Assembly (NCBI RefSeq): GCF_007655135.1
Contig: NC_045134.1
Coordinates: forward strand, 1,178,001-1,242,000
Source: Punica granatum
Taxonomy: Eukaryota > Streptophyta > Magnoliopsida > Myrtales > Lythraceae
Direction: 5' to 3'
Length of the DNA stretch: 64,000 bases
Position numbers and translations under genes: made by a program. The notes beneath the pieces are model-generated. The model was not told the DNA's origin and ran no database searches. It saw only the letters and a list, made by a program, of their open reading frames with translations. Of this stretch, positions 24,995-39,215 are shown in pieces. Every line of letters starts with the position of its first letter. The stretch's first letter is position 1.

Positions 24995-27900
24995 CTAATA
25001 GCGCTCGAATGAGGACGGCCGGCCTCCCCGACCAGGCCTGTCGTAAGGTCCGGGGCGATTCCTGTAGCTTCTATCATCAGTACGGGTGGGCCCTCCAGCC
25101 CCGTACCTCTCAGCACCCCCTCTAGGACCTGGTTCCCTCTCATAGCCTCTCTCTCTGCCAAACCCATTTTGAGGGTATCGATCCGAGCTACCATATCGAT
25201 CACCTGCAAAGCGGTCCCCAGCAGGCGGATACCTGAAAGTGCAAATGGAATTATATAATGACCCCTCAACTAGCATACAAGAGCTGTTTCAACCCCGTGC
25301 CAACAACATACTTGATGCAATTTATCAAACTTCACGAGACTAAAAGTACACCCCCAACATATAATCAAACTTGTTGCTTGATCCTATATTTTGAGGGAAA
25401 AGAACCATGTAATAACATGCATCAGATATGATCATACCTGTCAGCAACATAGCGATCACGGCCAGAATATTTCACGTCTCTGCTATCGAATCGATCCCTA
25501 TCTCCATATCGACCTCCATCATATCGATCATCTAAGTAGCGATCCCTTTCCCCAAATCGATCCCCAGCTGCTCCATATCTCGAGTGAGAAGAGAAAGGAG
25601 GAGGTGGACCACCTCCTCCTCGCGGCCCACCACCACCACCGGCCGAAGGGCAATCCCGGGCCCAATGGCCCAGCCTCCCACACTTGAAGCACTCATCCTG
25701 CCCGAAGGACCTCTCCGCTCCTCCCCCTCCTCCCCCTCCGTAATTCCCCCGCCCACTACCAGAGTAGCTTCCTCTGTAGCTTCCATGGTCTAAGTCATCA
25801 CTCATTTTGGGTTCGGCCTTATTCACAGATATTATGCGATCACCAAGTTCACGATTGTGCATCTCTCGTATAGCATCTTCCATTCCACGACGATCAGCAT
25901 AGGTTATAAACCCAAACCCACGAGGGCGACCAGTGCCTCTTTCCAAGACAATCTACAGTGAATACCAGAGAAAAAGTTTATGCCAAGAAATATCCATCAT
26001 GCAACATTAGTAGCTTTACACCCAACAGTAAAAATATTTCAAGTGATAAATGAATGTGTTACACAGACAGAAGATTGAACGAGACATACTTACAATAATC
26101 AATGAAGCAAAAATCACCATGTTTTATGTGCTGTTAGTAAAATTTGATACTAAGCAATTAAAAAGATTGGAAAGCTGAACTTACTCGTTTATAATGATGA
26201 GAAGGCATGGCAAGCAGACAAACAATAAATTCTAACTCAGTAAAATCTCTGAAATGTATATATTTGATGGAAGGAATTTCAGCCATGTACTTCTCCCACA
26301 GACGAAATTTCCTGTCTAGCATCAGCTATCCGCATTACAAGCATCATCTTCTTCCTAATGCAGCTAGAACATCTCAAATCACTTGATTTTCTCAATCATT
26401 TGACACAACCGTGCTGTGACCCTACTGCACGATACTGTCCGACAGCAGGTAAGAAACTTTCCGACAAATCAATCTCCTCTGGCCCTTGAACAAAACTATT
26501 CCAAATTAGCCAACTTCCTCCAATCTAAAACCCATATATTCATCAAGTTCTGCTGCCTTTATCAGAGTTTATCCCAATTACCAGGCCCACCACCAAATCA
26601 GAGTCCAAACTGACCTCTCTTTCAGACAGAAGCAAAAATAAAAACCCATAAGAAGGATAAACCTATCAGCTATCAACCTGTACAACTGCACATGCAGAAC
26701 TTAGTGAACAATGCCAAGCCTTCTTAGTAAAGGTTACCATCAGATGATTGGACGTCCTGCACTTCCCAGGTTTAGTTGGATGTCACAAATTATTGTAAAG
26801 ACAATCACGCAAATCAGTGCTCTGCATTGTTGAACAGTGACTGGCTCTAGCACTTTGTATCTAATTGCTAATCAGAAAGGGACTGGGTATCACTTTCAAG
26901 AAAACAAGGCAGTGCTAGCTCTAGTCTTCAGATGCATTGTGCTGCTCCAATAAATCATTACTCAGGCTCCTCACTCTTGCACCAAATAAGAGTAGATGCC
27001 AAAGAACCGGATTACATTAACACACTCTCTGCCGAGATATGAAGGTCTAGGATAGAATATTGTAGCTTACGGCTAAGGATGACACAAACACAACATGATT
27101 GGAAACTACGATAAAGGTTATAAAGTTTTCAAATTTACGATTCGCCGATGATCCATGAAGCTCCGGGGACAGTCCACAATGTGAACACAGTCCTAGTGGA
27201 TATATCTCAGAAGTCCTCAACACTAATTTCCCCTCAAGGATCCACGGGACACCAATGGAGTGCACACCCAGCCAGACAAGGAACAAAAAAGTAGCTGACC
27301 GTTGAAATTTTAAGGGCATTCAGAAGAAGTGATAAATGTGGCTTAGATTGCTACTGATGTTGGCCAAACTGCAAGAATGATTTTGATCTGAGTAGCAACA
27401 TTGGCTCCCCTTGACATTGATCAACAGAAAACAGTTTAGAAGGATGCGCTTACAGAGCAAGGACACTAACAACAACGTGCCACTCTAAGTGCATATAGCC
27501 ACTGAAAGTAGATTGAATTTCACAGGCATGTAAAACCTTTCCCTCCAGGCCAAATATATCTGAAATTCATTGTTGGAGCTTCCACATAAGGTTAGGGTCC
27601 TTAGGAATCATGCTTCAAGTAGATCTTCAACGATATGCTTCATCCATATGGTCGAAACTTCAAGTTTAAAGCAGAGAAAGCAGCACAATTGACGATGTAT
27701 CATCCTAAAGAAAAGATCCATAACGGCAAAAAGGAGCCACAGAGGTAGATGTCCCATCACCCATGTACCCGAATAGGTGAGTAAGAACTGAAAGTTCAGC
27801 CCAGCTAATCCCAGAAACCGGAGGTTTGTGGTTGCTTGTGCGTGTTGCAAAAGCAGGCCCAAGGCTGATAAACCCACCCAGAGATCGAGGTAGTCTTCTT

Positions 27901-29047
27901 TTAGAAAGCTAGGACAAGGAAAGCTCACGAACCAAAAGAACAGGGGAAACCAGACACTTATAGCTTTCCACTTCCACTACCATCAGAAACAGATACGCAG
28001 CTCTCAAGATATCTCCTGCGGATGACTTGTAGTTGTAGACTATCCGTCCCATATTGTAGTGTCATACCCATTTTTACAACAATATATTGTTCTGTGAGGT
28101 CTGACCCAAAAATAGACAGTGGGGATTGCATTCATAGATCCCTTCATGAGGAACCGCTAAGTCCATTGGAGAAAATCAGAGTCATCTCTGGCAACTGATA
28201 CTAAATATCTGCAGAAGCTTTCTCGCACAGATAATTGCCACATAGGCCACTGAAAGGCCCTCTGACACAACTTAGCAAAGCAAATGACAATGTGCTTCAG
28301 CAAGATGCTGCCATTGAACTGATTGAAAGTTTCTCTAAAGTCCATCTACAGCACATAAAAGAGTCAAACCAGCGACGACGGAAACAAAAATTGTATATTT
28401 TACGGAGAACGAACAGGTATTTCAAAAGATGGTAATGCACGTGAATGTGAAGTAATATATCTTATCTTTTTGCTAGAACATCAAATAGAAAACACTCAGA
28501 AAATTTCTGCCCCATATCAACTGTGCGGAAGCATATCCAGCTACAATTTGATGCAAGAAATATATGGACTACTGCAATCCCAAAAAGGAAAGTATTTTCC
28601 TTTTAGTATGATAACGAAGAAAAAATGCTAGTAAAGACAATCAGTAACCTAATTAATGACAATAAAGATACGTAATTTGGATAGACAAAACAATTTCATA
28701 TACGAATCTCCACACCAAGAGAATCGGATAACTCTACAAAAACAAACATGCGAGCATTAATTTCCATAATTATCATGAAATTGCTTGCAATTCAGCTCAA
28801 ATTCCAAAGGGTAAGGCCTAAGGTAAAATTTCCACGCAAAGCGGAGGCTAATTCTTCAATATTCTGGACAAAATACACATGAACGAATCTTAAGAAAGAA
28901 TCACCGTCTTCTCCACACAGGAGCTAGGGTTCGTACCTGACAGTCGAGGACCTTCCCGAAACGGCTGAAAGTCCGCTCGAGCTGGCGCTCTGTGACGTCC
29001 CACGCCAATCCGCCGACGAATATGCGGTAATCCTCCTTCCCCGCCAT
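24995..29047 (-). CDS. RZ-1-type glycine-rich RNA-binding protein (RRM + CCHC zinc knuckle)
   Basis: Three exons (29047-28937, 25952-25438, 25232-24995) give 287 residues. The RRM fills about residues 6-85, with RNP2 IFVGGL at 9-14 and RNP1 RGFGFITY at 48-55. After a Gly/Ser linker comes a CX2CX4HX4C knuckle at 125-138 (CFKCGRLGHWARDC), then a long Arg/Asp/Tyr/Gly-rich tail with repeated RYGDRDRF-like and DRY motifs, ending SSFERY. This order and length match RZ-1B/RZ-1C of Arabidopsis. Those nuclear proteins bind SR proteins through the charged tail and control splicing and FLC expression. Which of RZ-1A, B or C is orthologous was not settled, though the long RD-rich tail favours B/C. The first intron is 2984 bp, far longer than any other in the window. 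Part of exon 1 is copied, broken, near 46.7 kb. Confidence 0.93.
25953..28936 (-). other. Large first intron of the RZ-1 gene
   Basis: 2984 bp between donor CAG|GTACG at 28936 and acceptor TGTAG|ATTG at 25953, splitting the RRM between RNP2 and RNP1. Several open frames of 60-106 codons occur on both strands, but none resembles a known protein. The first 340 bases after the donor are also present in the inverted copy at 46.74-47.1 kb. Confidence 0.8.
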
Positions 29048-29915
29048 CTCCCGCTTCCCTCAGTTCCTGCAGGAGAATCAGCTCAGACGATGATCGATGA
29101 ATTCATGCACAGGTTGAACCTGCTGAGGAAATGAATGTCTCGTACCCACCTCCTCGTGAAATATCGAGCTACGAAGTGAGATGCGACGAGTGAAACCCTA
29201 AAATTGGAATTTTCCTTCAGGAAAGGGAAAGTGAGGGATCGGGTATTAGCCATTAGGTCTAGTTGTTTTTGGGCCTGCTTCTTGGGGCCCCAATCAAAGT
29301 TTAAGGCCCAAAAGCGTATTGGCCCAAGTAATATATTTGGTATTTTTTTTCTCGATGCACCACATCCTCGCTTATACCTGGAGTAGAAGTTACTCGATTT
29401 GGTTACCAAAACTCAATGGGGGTATCTGGTTCACTGGACAGGCACTGAGGGGAATAGAATTGACAGGAACTGATAGCAGGAGATTGGTATTAAAGTTACA
29501 ATAAAATGCACTAAGTAAGTACTGGTTGAATGATAAGTAATTCAATCATCAAAATTACGAGAGTAATATCACAATTTAAACCAAAAAAAAAGTAATGATA
29601 AAGGCATAATATCATGAAAAGGTGGTGGTGGTTCCTCGACGTACGCTATCACGTGAATCAGTAGAGCTCACGTTTGTAACTGTGTTCGGGACTCGCAGCA
29701 ATTCTTGATGTGTAAATACAATGTAGGAATAGCTAGATGAGAATCAAAGAGTTTCTTCATTATATCTCAATGAATGGACAATGGCATTTACACGTTATCG
29801 CCATTATCCAATAATGCCATGAGATACATACATATACATGCTCTGTACATGGCAAGGTACATCAATGGATGGACCAGATCGTAGATTCCGGTATTTACAG
29901 TTGACGATAAACATT

Positions 29916-32900
29916 TCACTCGGGAAGAAGAGGCAGCCGTGCAACTGTGGCTCCGCTGCCACCACCAATCAGCGGTTCTTTGGTCATCTCTTTCAGTATG
30001 CTCAAGCTAGGCTTCGAGACCTTTGAGCCCTTCTTGTTTAGCCTCAGGGGAAGTATCTGCAATCTCGGGTTAAGCTCGGTTCCAGAATTTTCCACAGCTA
30101 GCTGGTAGCTTTCCACAAGCTCAAGCTGCCGAGCAACTATTTCTGAGCGCCTGGGGAGAAGCTCCACTGGCTCTCCTCCGGGAATCACGATGTACTCGAT
30201 TGCAAGTCGAACCTCCTAAAAGACAAAAAGAAAGCTTTTAGAAATTTCCCACACAACAGACAGCCAGCATTTGGTTTGATGGAACGCAAATGTTACGAAA
30301 TGGAATCACATAATGAAACCGACGCAGTTGGTAGATTTCTTTCCCCATTGCATCAGACAAAAAAGGGTCTAAATGATCCCGATTCTCGTTAAGAAAAAAG
30401 TCATTTGATTGTATGCCACTTCAGAGTATTTTTTATAGACGAGTTTTTCTAACCTCTAATGCATCAATCTCTTCCAAGGACGGTTTCCTTTTAGGGGCAT
30501 CTTCTTCAATTTCAACATCTAAGTACTTCTTAGGAGGAAGCTTCGATTTTCTTCCATATGATTCCATTCCAAGAATCATGCGAACGGCCTTGACCATCTG
30601 TGCCATAGTATTTGACTGTAAAAGGCAGAAAAGAGGGGATGTTAAATTGGAAGCCTGAGCTCTACATATAAAAACGAAAAACTTTCCTATAATAGACGCA
30701 ATAATACCATTGTAGAAAACAGAAAGAGCTGGTAACCTTAATAGCAAATATGGGCAACTGATGGAATTTAGCGACACCTCGTATCCATGGATTTTCCTTC
30801 AATTCAGAACTGCAAGCAAGAATAGCATCTGCTACTCCAATGTCATCAGTAACATCTATCATATCCTCGAGCCCCATTACGGCAGCCACTTGTAGCAGGT
30901 CGGCTTCAAGAATCTGAAGTGCACCGGAATCAATTCCAAATGCCAGTTAATTTCAACCCGGTTTAAGGAAGTGTGTTACATATGTTAATTTCAGTGAATT
31001 CTTAGCAGCTCTAGAGCTTATGCCATGCTTTGCATTATGAAACTGCATAGCTATTCTGTAATTGATGAAAGACTGTTGCGTAAAGATGAACAATGTCCAT
31101 TTGAGGGGATCTCAAACATTCATTTTTACACGTCAAATGCTTGAAAGAACTTGAGCAGAACAGAGCTCATGCAGCTCTAATTGCAGTGCTATACCAAGTG
31201 GGAGGGACAGTGTGTTTTTTGGACTATTTACCTTATAAGTATATACAGATATCGGGATGCTCTTTTTGCTCGAAGGCTGTTTACTGCTCCGTTTCTTGGA
31301 CTTACTCCGAGAATAATTCACCTCATCATCATCGGAGTCTACGTCGCTGCTTAACTCTTCATCATTAGTCAACTCAAACTCTTCTTCCTCAGTCTTTTCG
31401 TCAAGTAACATAGGCTTTGGAGAGCCATTAACTTCAGAATGCATCTGCCGAATTTCAATCAAAGGAGATTTTCCTGTGACCAAGATGAAGCTTTTTATTT
31501 ACATTGCAGTTGGTCTCCAAAATGACAAAAAACTAAAAAGGAGGGGGAAAGACAATTGTGTCATAGACAGAGGAAATTGTGAGGGAGACGTATAGAATAG
31601 AATACCTGCTAAAATAGCATCAACACTTGCATCTAACCGGTGATGCACCCGGCACTCTGTCTTTGATATCATCTCAACTGCACAAGTAAATGTTGAAGGC
31701 CCTTTTCTCTCTAGAATTGTCTTCTGAACTTTCCTTTTCCGTGCTTCCTCATCACCAAGAGTCACACTCTGATCAAGCAGACAGCTTTTATTTATCAATA
31801 ATATAATAAAAAAAATCTAAGAAGTGAATTAAAGATTGCTGGGATCTATGTCCCTCTGATTATGGAGAACATAAGCTAATGAAGCATTTTTACTTCTGGA
31901 CGAGTAAACTAGTGCGTGCAACATTGCTCATATTTCAACTGGAAAAACGATTTCCAACATCATTCTCATAGTTTTGCACTGTCTACGAGAGAAATAGAAA
32001 CGGGGAAAGTCGGACAAAGACAGTTGAATCACCTCAATACCACCAACAAGGATCTGCAGAGAAGGGTTCTTAATGATGTTATCTATGGTAACTCCATGAG
32101 CTGTTCCCACGAGTTGAACTCCTCTCTGAGCAATCGTGCTAGCAGCTAATGCTTCGAGTTCAGTCCCAATCTCATCGATGATAATGGTCTCTGGCATGTG
32201 ATTTTCAACAGCTTCAATCATAATCTGTATCAGTAAAGTACCATAAGACGCTAAAAAGTCTCAGAGCCCAAATTCAAGGAGCCTAACAGAATCCAATTAT
32301 AAACTCACATTATGTTGCATATGAACATTGGGCACTTGCATCCTCCTCGCTCGACCAATTCCTGCGTGAGGAACATCTCCATCACCACCAATCTCGTTAG
32401 ATGTATCCACTATGACAACACGCTTCTTGTGGTCATCTGCTAACATTCTAGCGATCTCTCTGCATAAATCCAGGTGGAAAGTTTTCAGATCCAAAGTATC
32501 TAAAAACAACCTTTTTCCTTCCCTTCCGAGCTTTGGCGAACTTGTGCACAGAAAAAAGAAAAGAAAAGAAAGATGTATCTAAAAACGAGATCCTCATAAG
32601 AGAACTCGAAACCACTGCTGAGAATAAGCACCTGATCAAGGTGGTTTTGCCGACTCCAGGGGGGCCAACGACCAAGATGGAACCTCCCCCTGCGACCAAG
32701 TCACGGAAAGTCTCGGCACTTCCAGACATGGCCCTCCCTACCCGACAGGTGAGGCCGATAATTTGCAATTTTCGATTGCGAATGGCACTTATTCGGTGCA
32801 AGGAATTATCAATGCCAGATCGATTGTCATCTGAAAACTCACCAACCTAAACCCAACATCGAAAAATAAAAAATTTAGTTACACATATTGATTCATAATT

Positions 32901-33517
32901 TTACATTAATATACAGAATATACGCTATTACAGATGTTAATACCAACCAATAGACGATATGAGAGTGACAGAAAGACTCAAACAATTCATATACATTGCA
33001 TGAAATTGTCACTATTAAAAACGAATAAAAAAACAAAAAAGCTCACCTTTGATATGGCGTGCTTCAGGTCTTCGAGCGAAATGGGCTCTTCGGAGATGAC
33101 CCAATCCCCAGAGGGGAACCTGGCAAGAGGCTTCCTTCCCAAGTCCATAACCACCTCAATCAACTGCCCAATCTCCTCGTGCCTATGCAGCTCCCTCCTC
33201 ATCCTCAGAGGAACCAGCTCAAAAAACGCCTCGAGCTCCGAATCGGCCACAGACCTCGACGCGGAGACCGTGCTCGGGGAACTCGAGACAGACCCATTTC
33301 CCGGAAGGAACCGATCCGAAGGCCTGCGTATCTCCGGGGCCCGAACCGATCGCGGGATATGCGACCTCGAGGACGCAGCAATTGCCCGTTGCCCACGACG
33401 TGTCCGGCGGAACGCCGAAGAGACTGTGGAGATGAGGGTCGAGATGGGGAAGTGGTTAGCTGAGTGCCAGGAGGTTCTGACATCGATGAGGAGCAAATCT
33501 GAGCTGAGGGTTCCCAT
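29916..33517 (-). CDS. SPD1: SPD1/Ycf45-type P-loop ATPase, probably plastid-targeted
   Basis: Nine exons (high to low): 33517-33047, 32846-32632, 32459-32309, 32224-32033, 31768-31606, 31473-31232, 30913-30737, 30615-30454, 30215-29916. Phases agree; 690 residues. Walker A is GPPGVGKT at 218-225, Walker [10 protein letters not shown] near 291-299, followed by [14 protein letters not shown], typical of the SpoIIIAA/Ycf45-like ATPases. The N-terminal 60 or so residues are rich in Ser/Arg and low in acid, like a transit peptide. The C-terminal part (after residue 590) has the R3H-like [15 protein letters not shown] segment. Arabidopsis SPD1 (SEEDLING PLASTID DEVELOPMENT 1) is required for plastid development in cotyledons; that role and localisation are carried over by homology. 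An acidic Ser/Lys-rich linker (residues 420-480) separates the ATPase and C-terminal parts. Exons 2-6 are copied in inverted, broken form at 44.8-46.2 kb. Confidence 0.88.
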
Positions 33518-33597
33518 CAATACTTCGTTCTTGAGATTGACTTAGCAAGTGTTTCCTTGATCCAGTGCCACTTGCTCTGCTATTATACAACGAGGAG

Positions 33598-33622
33598 AAG
33601 ATGAAGAAGAAGAAGAAGAAGA
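33598..33622. repeat. GAA/CTT repeat in the SPD1 5' leader
   Basis: A run of GAA units about 80-105 bp upstream of the SPD1 ATG, reading CTT on the coding strand. It probably lies in the 5' leader. Confidence 0.8.
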
Positions 33623-33829
33623 AGTGGAGGGAGGAGATATTGTGAGGGCAAAGAAGATTCCGGGGGATCTCCCCTAAGATTGGAGGAGCAGTGGGGCCCG
33701 CAAAGAAGGCGGGGAAGGCAGCAAACCGCTAACGACCACGGAAGCTTTAGGAGGAAGACGACCAAGTGGTGACTGCGGACCATGCAATCCTTCATTGCTT
33801 TCTCGTTGCCCCCTTTGACACTTTTCCTC

Positions 33830-34680
33830 CATTTCCATTTTCCTGGTTTTTTATTTTTTTAAAAAAATTTCTTCATCCTTGTATGAATTGATCCAATTAA
33901 TTCAATTTGAATCGAATCGGTCACTAAAGTGTAAAGTTCCCTCAAGATAAATTTCCTTCACTCGCAAAATTCGAAACTTTATTTAAAAGAAATAAACACC
34001 AAGTCATTTAAACTAACATGTTAAAAGATAAAATTTCACGGCGTGAATTTATATAAATATTTATTTTCTGTTTTGACATCGAGATTACAAAATTCCTCTG
34101 GGACATGTTCTAATTTAATCATAATCATGTGATAATTGCGAAATAGATCTTTATGTAAATTATTTTCTATAAGCATTATTAAATTAATTGGGTATTAAAG
34201 CTTTATTACATGCTAATATCTTACTTAGTACTTAGGAATTCGAAATTCTCGAAAATAAAAGAGTCCCTAGACTCCCTACGATCATTCTCTCTCGATTTAT
34301 TCTTTTCTATTTCTTATTTGTTGTTTTTCTTATCTTACTTTTCTCAAGGGGCCATCACATTGGATTATTGGTGGCACACAAAAAGGTCAAAAGTTGTACA
34401 AATCGAACGATAGATCTAAATTTGGGCTTCACTTCAAGGCCCAAATATCCTCGGTAAAGTTCTGAATAAAGGCCCATGGGCCATCACGAACTGACCATTA
34501 ATTTTTTGGGTGAATAACTAACCATTAATTAATCAATATTAGGCGTCGGCAAGCCCGGTGCTCTCATAGGGAGTCAAAGGGCACCGATCCTGCTGTCTTC
34601 TATTCTGACTTCTGAGAGCCAACGCAGCTAATGCATGCATGCACGTAAGTGGAGCCAGGCCACTTCCGGCCTTGCATGTC
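33830..34680. other. Divergent intergenic region between SPD1 and the RD19-like protease
   Basis: AT-rich region between two divergently transcribed genes, without an exon I can support. The first few hundred bases belong to the SPD1 promoter side and the right end to the protease promoter. Confidence 0.5.
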
Positions 34681-34683
34681 CGC

Positions 34684-34770
34684 CACGTGTCCTGCACCTC
34701 TTGCCCCCCCCAGCAAATGGGGGTCCTGAAAGAACTGCGCCTTCTTGGCAACCGCGAACATGTATAAAAG
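34684..34770 (+). promoter_or_regulatory. G-box/ABRE and TATA box of the RD19-like protease
   Basis: CACGTG sits at 34684-34689 in the context GCCACGTGTCC, a strong G-box/ABRE. TATAAAAG follows at 34763-34770, 74 bp downstream, and the ATG is at 35002. This implies a leader of about 200 bases. RD19-family genes are known drought/ABA-responsive genes, so the pairing is sensible but unproven. Confidence 0.5.
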
Positions 34771-35001
34771 CTGCGGAACTATGTTCCATATATAATTCGC
34801 TCTAATGCATGCCCTCTTATGAAATTGTTCCATAGTCTCTCCATGCGGTCGGCTACGGAGGATATTTTCGTAAATTTAAGTCTTCACTCCACGGGGGGAA
34901 ATTAACCGTCACATTCATAGTTGGACAGAATTCCGAACGTACGTAAGTTCCCAATCCTCCAGTCCAATCCATTTCCGAGTCCGGAAAAGAGATAGCAGAC
35001 T

Positions 35002-36571
<1,570 letters not shown>

Positions 36572-36589
36572 TTCTTATTGTTCATTTTT

Positions 36590-37669
36590 CAATGCTGCGG
36601 ATGGACCTCGTGAACTTATCAATATGCATGCTTATTGATTTCGAGGTTCATCTTTTTGTAGCTAGCTAGGCAATATCATATTACAATAGGATATATGATA
36701 GTTTCAATTCAATAATTACGGATTTGCTAAAGGCGTTGCTATATACACCGGTGAATCTCGATCGATGCAGTGATGTATAATTAGGGGGCCATTTGATTCA
36801 GAACGGAATGAGACGACAAGGACCAGATCGGGAAACATAAATCTACTATTATTTTTTAATATTCCATGCAAAATCAAATAAGAGAAAATGATACCTTCAA
36901 TATATATTCTTAAGTTGGCGATTGAGAAATATAGCAACACTATTCTTTTAATGTACAAGTGACATTATTATTATTATTAAATTTTGAGGAAGCGATCGAA
37001 TATATTTGCGTATCCTGTAGCTAATGGATCTAAGAAGTGTCTGTCAGCTGGTCTTCGTCAATGAATTAAAGATGATATATAATATAAAATGTCCTAAATA
37101 TGAGAGGACAAGGGTCTGGTTTTTATTTCTAAACGAGGACAAACGCGCGTCCAATTATATATGTCGTCCACGTGTTTTTTTCCCCCACCAGATGATCCGA
37201 TGGGAGTGGGAGTATATCATTCCCGGTTGCTTCAGATTAATTCGCCCTCTGGCCCGCCTCCTTTTCGTTGGCAGACGGAGTCATTTTTTGGACCCATCAC
37301 TTGACGCTCTCAGTAGTAAATATTGTCACACTCACACTCGATCAGTACGTAGTAATATTGTCGAATTAAATCTTGTGCTCCTCTCACATCATGTTAGAAT
37401 TGTCGTTGGAACCGTCTGTTAGTTTTGACAAAGATCAGACCCTTATGAAACGGCAGTCCGATCTAGTTAGACTAGAAGCTAGCTCTTTAATGGCCGAGGA
37501 CCCACTTATGTAAATCATATATTGAAGTTGCCGTGTGGTATATGGATCGGCATGTGGGTTCATTTCACAAGTCGAACTTATTAGATCTTATCGTCATACT
37601 TTCACGAGCCTGCATTGGGCGTAGCTGCAGCAGAAAGCAGCAGCAAGATTGATATTAAGCCCAACTCCC
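36590..37669. other. Intergenic region between protease and membrane-protein gene 1
   Basis: A 132-codon open frame (37024-37422) is present but is interrupted in the duplicate near 42.6 kb and has no known relative, so it is not taken as a gene. CACGTG lies at 37169-37174, about 500 bp upstream of the membrane-protein ATG, and is kept in the duplicate (42744-42749). The stretch from 36782 resembles the end of a PIF-type MITE, clearer in the duplicate (GGGGCCTGTTTGGTTGAGAA). Confidence 0.55.
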
Positions 37670-38689
37670 ATGGCTGATCCAAAAAGGTCTGCACGCATCT
37701 CTACCTTCTACCTTTAGAACAATGTCATCTGTTGATTAGTTAAAAATCAAATAATAATTTGAACTTGTACTTACTTTCACATATGGGCGTCCTGAAGATC
37801 TATAATATATGAGAAGAATGGTTTTTGGTTTATACGTGGTCAGAAGTCGATCACATCGATATAACGCAGTGAAATAGGGTGTCGAACCGTGATTAATTTC
37901 ATCCTGTTCTGTTTGCAGCTCCTCGATAAGACCGTATGTAAGTTTTTCCTTTTTGTTTTTCAGGATCGATGTTCCAAACGCCGGGGAAGCTGGTGAGAAG
38001 ACTGATAGCGCAGATGGGGACAAGAAGTACCTCGATAAGGTATTGGATGATCTAGTCAGCTTGAATGGGTTGTTCACGGCAGCGGTGTTCATAGGGCTGT
38101 CTTTTGCCGAGCCCGGTAGAGTCCACAGTCTAGAAGACCGGCCCGAGTGCGATCCCGACATCGAAATCCGGAAGAGAATGGTGCACTGCGAGATCGCGTC
38201 CTTCAGCTGCTTCCTCTTCTTTGGTCATATGATCAATCACATCTCTACCTCATATAATGCAAACTGAACTGATTATCCCTCTGAAGCTCACATTATAATT
38301 TCTCTTCTGCCCTTCTGGTCTCTTTAGGATTTATGGCGAAGACAGCGAAGATCTTCTTCTACAGATCTAAGAAGAACGACCGGGAGAAACCCGAAAAAAA
38401 TGGGCGGATTCTAGTGCTGTTTTATCTGTCGATCTACGGGACGATGTGTGGTTGTTTCTGCCTCCTGGTTGCGATGGTGGACGTCATCCAAGTTAAGGTC
38501 GGGAGGCTCTCCTGCAAGAGCACAAGAGCTTTCACCGCGGTTATCATGCTCTGTGTTCCGACAGTAGCAGGTATGGGGACATATTTTTTGGCCGTCACAC
38601 ATGGTGTTGCGAGAGAAGTAAACAATTGGCGACGGTTGCGTCACGGCAGCAGAGCGAAACGGACGGATCATGACGCGGGGCGAACATAG
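37670..38689 (+). CDS. Four-helix membrane protein of unknown function, copy 1
   Basis: Three exons (37670-37686, 37964-38223, 38328-38689) give 212 residues. I do not recognise the family with confidence. Visible: a short polar N-terminus (MADPKR), the segment KKYLDKVLDDLVSLNGLFTA, then SLEDRPECDPDIEIRKRM and four hydrophobic segments at about residues 42-60, 82-100, 120-150 and 160-188, with a basic C-terminus. Similar plant proteins of this layout exist as uncharacterised integral membrane proteins. The exon 2 acceptor has an alternative 45 bases upstream (start 37919) that is also open and in frame, so an insertion of 15 residues is possible. The 17-nt first exon is short but phase-consistent and identical in copy 2. 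The gene is duplicated at 43269-44288 with about 42 of 212 residues changed. Confidence 0.65.
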
Positions 38690-39215
38690 ATATGTATGTA
38701 CATCCTTACAAAGAGTCCAGCCTTCTTGTGTCAGTATGTCTCGAGTTGGCGGCCGATTTCATTAGTTTGGACTAGTAAGGATGTAGACCTACATCTCAGT
38801 AATAGCGTGCTTAATCTTTGATCAGATAAGATTGTACCGTACTGTCTGTCTTCTGATCACTCAGGTGATGTATCATTCTCTACATAATTAATATGTTTGG
38901 CTGTGGCCACAGAGATTTTTATATATCTCGTGCTAAACAGATCTTGATTAACTTTAAGTTAATATTTTGGCGGAAAATAGATATTGGGCAGCAGGCAGGA
39001 CAAACTAAACTAAACTGAACAAGAGTGGAGCACGTAGTTTGAGTTCATTGTTTTGTAATAATTTTTTAGATAAGTCTGTTTGTACATGAATCCCCTCAGA
39101 TTATGTACGTTCAATTATCATTTCTTAGTCTTATGAGAGGAGCCCTCTGATTTTATCACAATCCCGCAAAGCTACGGGGAATCGATGCTAGCTTGAACGG
39201 GCAATGGTATCCCAG

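Noticed and set aside
27047..27928. Minus-strand open frames of 90 and 106 codons inside the RZ-1 intron
   Set aside because: No family resemblance and no splice support. Expected by chance in a 3-kb intron.
33059..33545. Plus-strand frames of 134-203 codons
   Set aside because: Antisense of SPD1 exon 1.
37024..37422. 132-codon open frame upstream of membrane-protein gene 1
   Set aside because: The duplicate near 42.6 kb has indels that destroy it, and it resembles no known protein.
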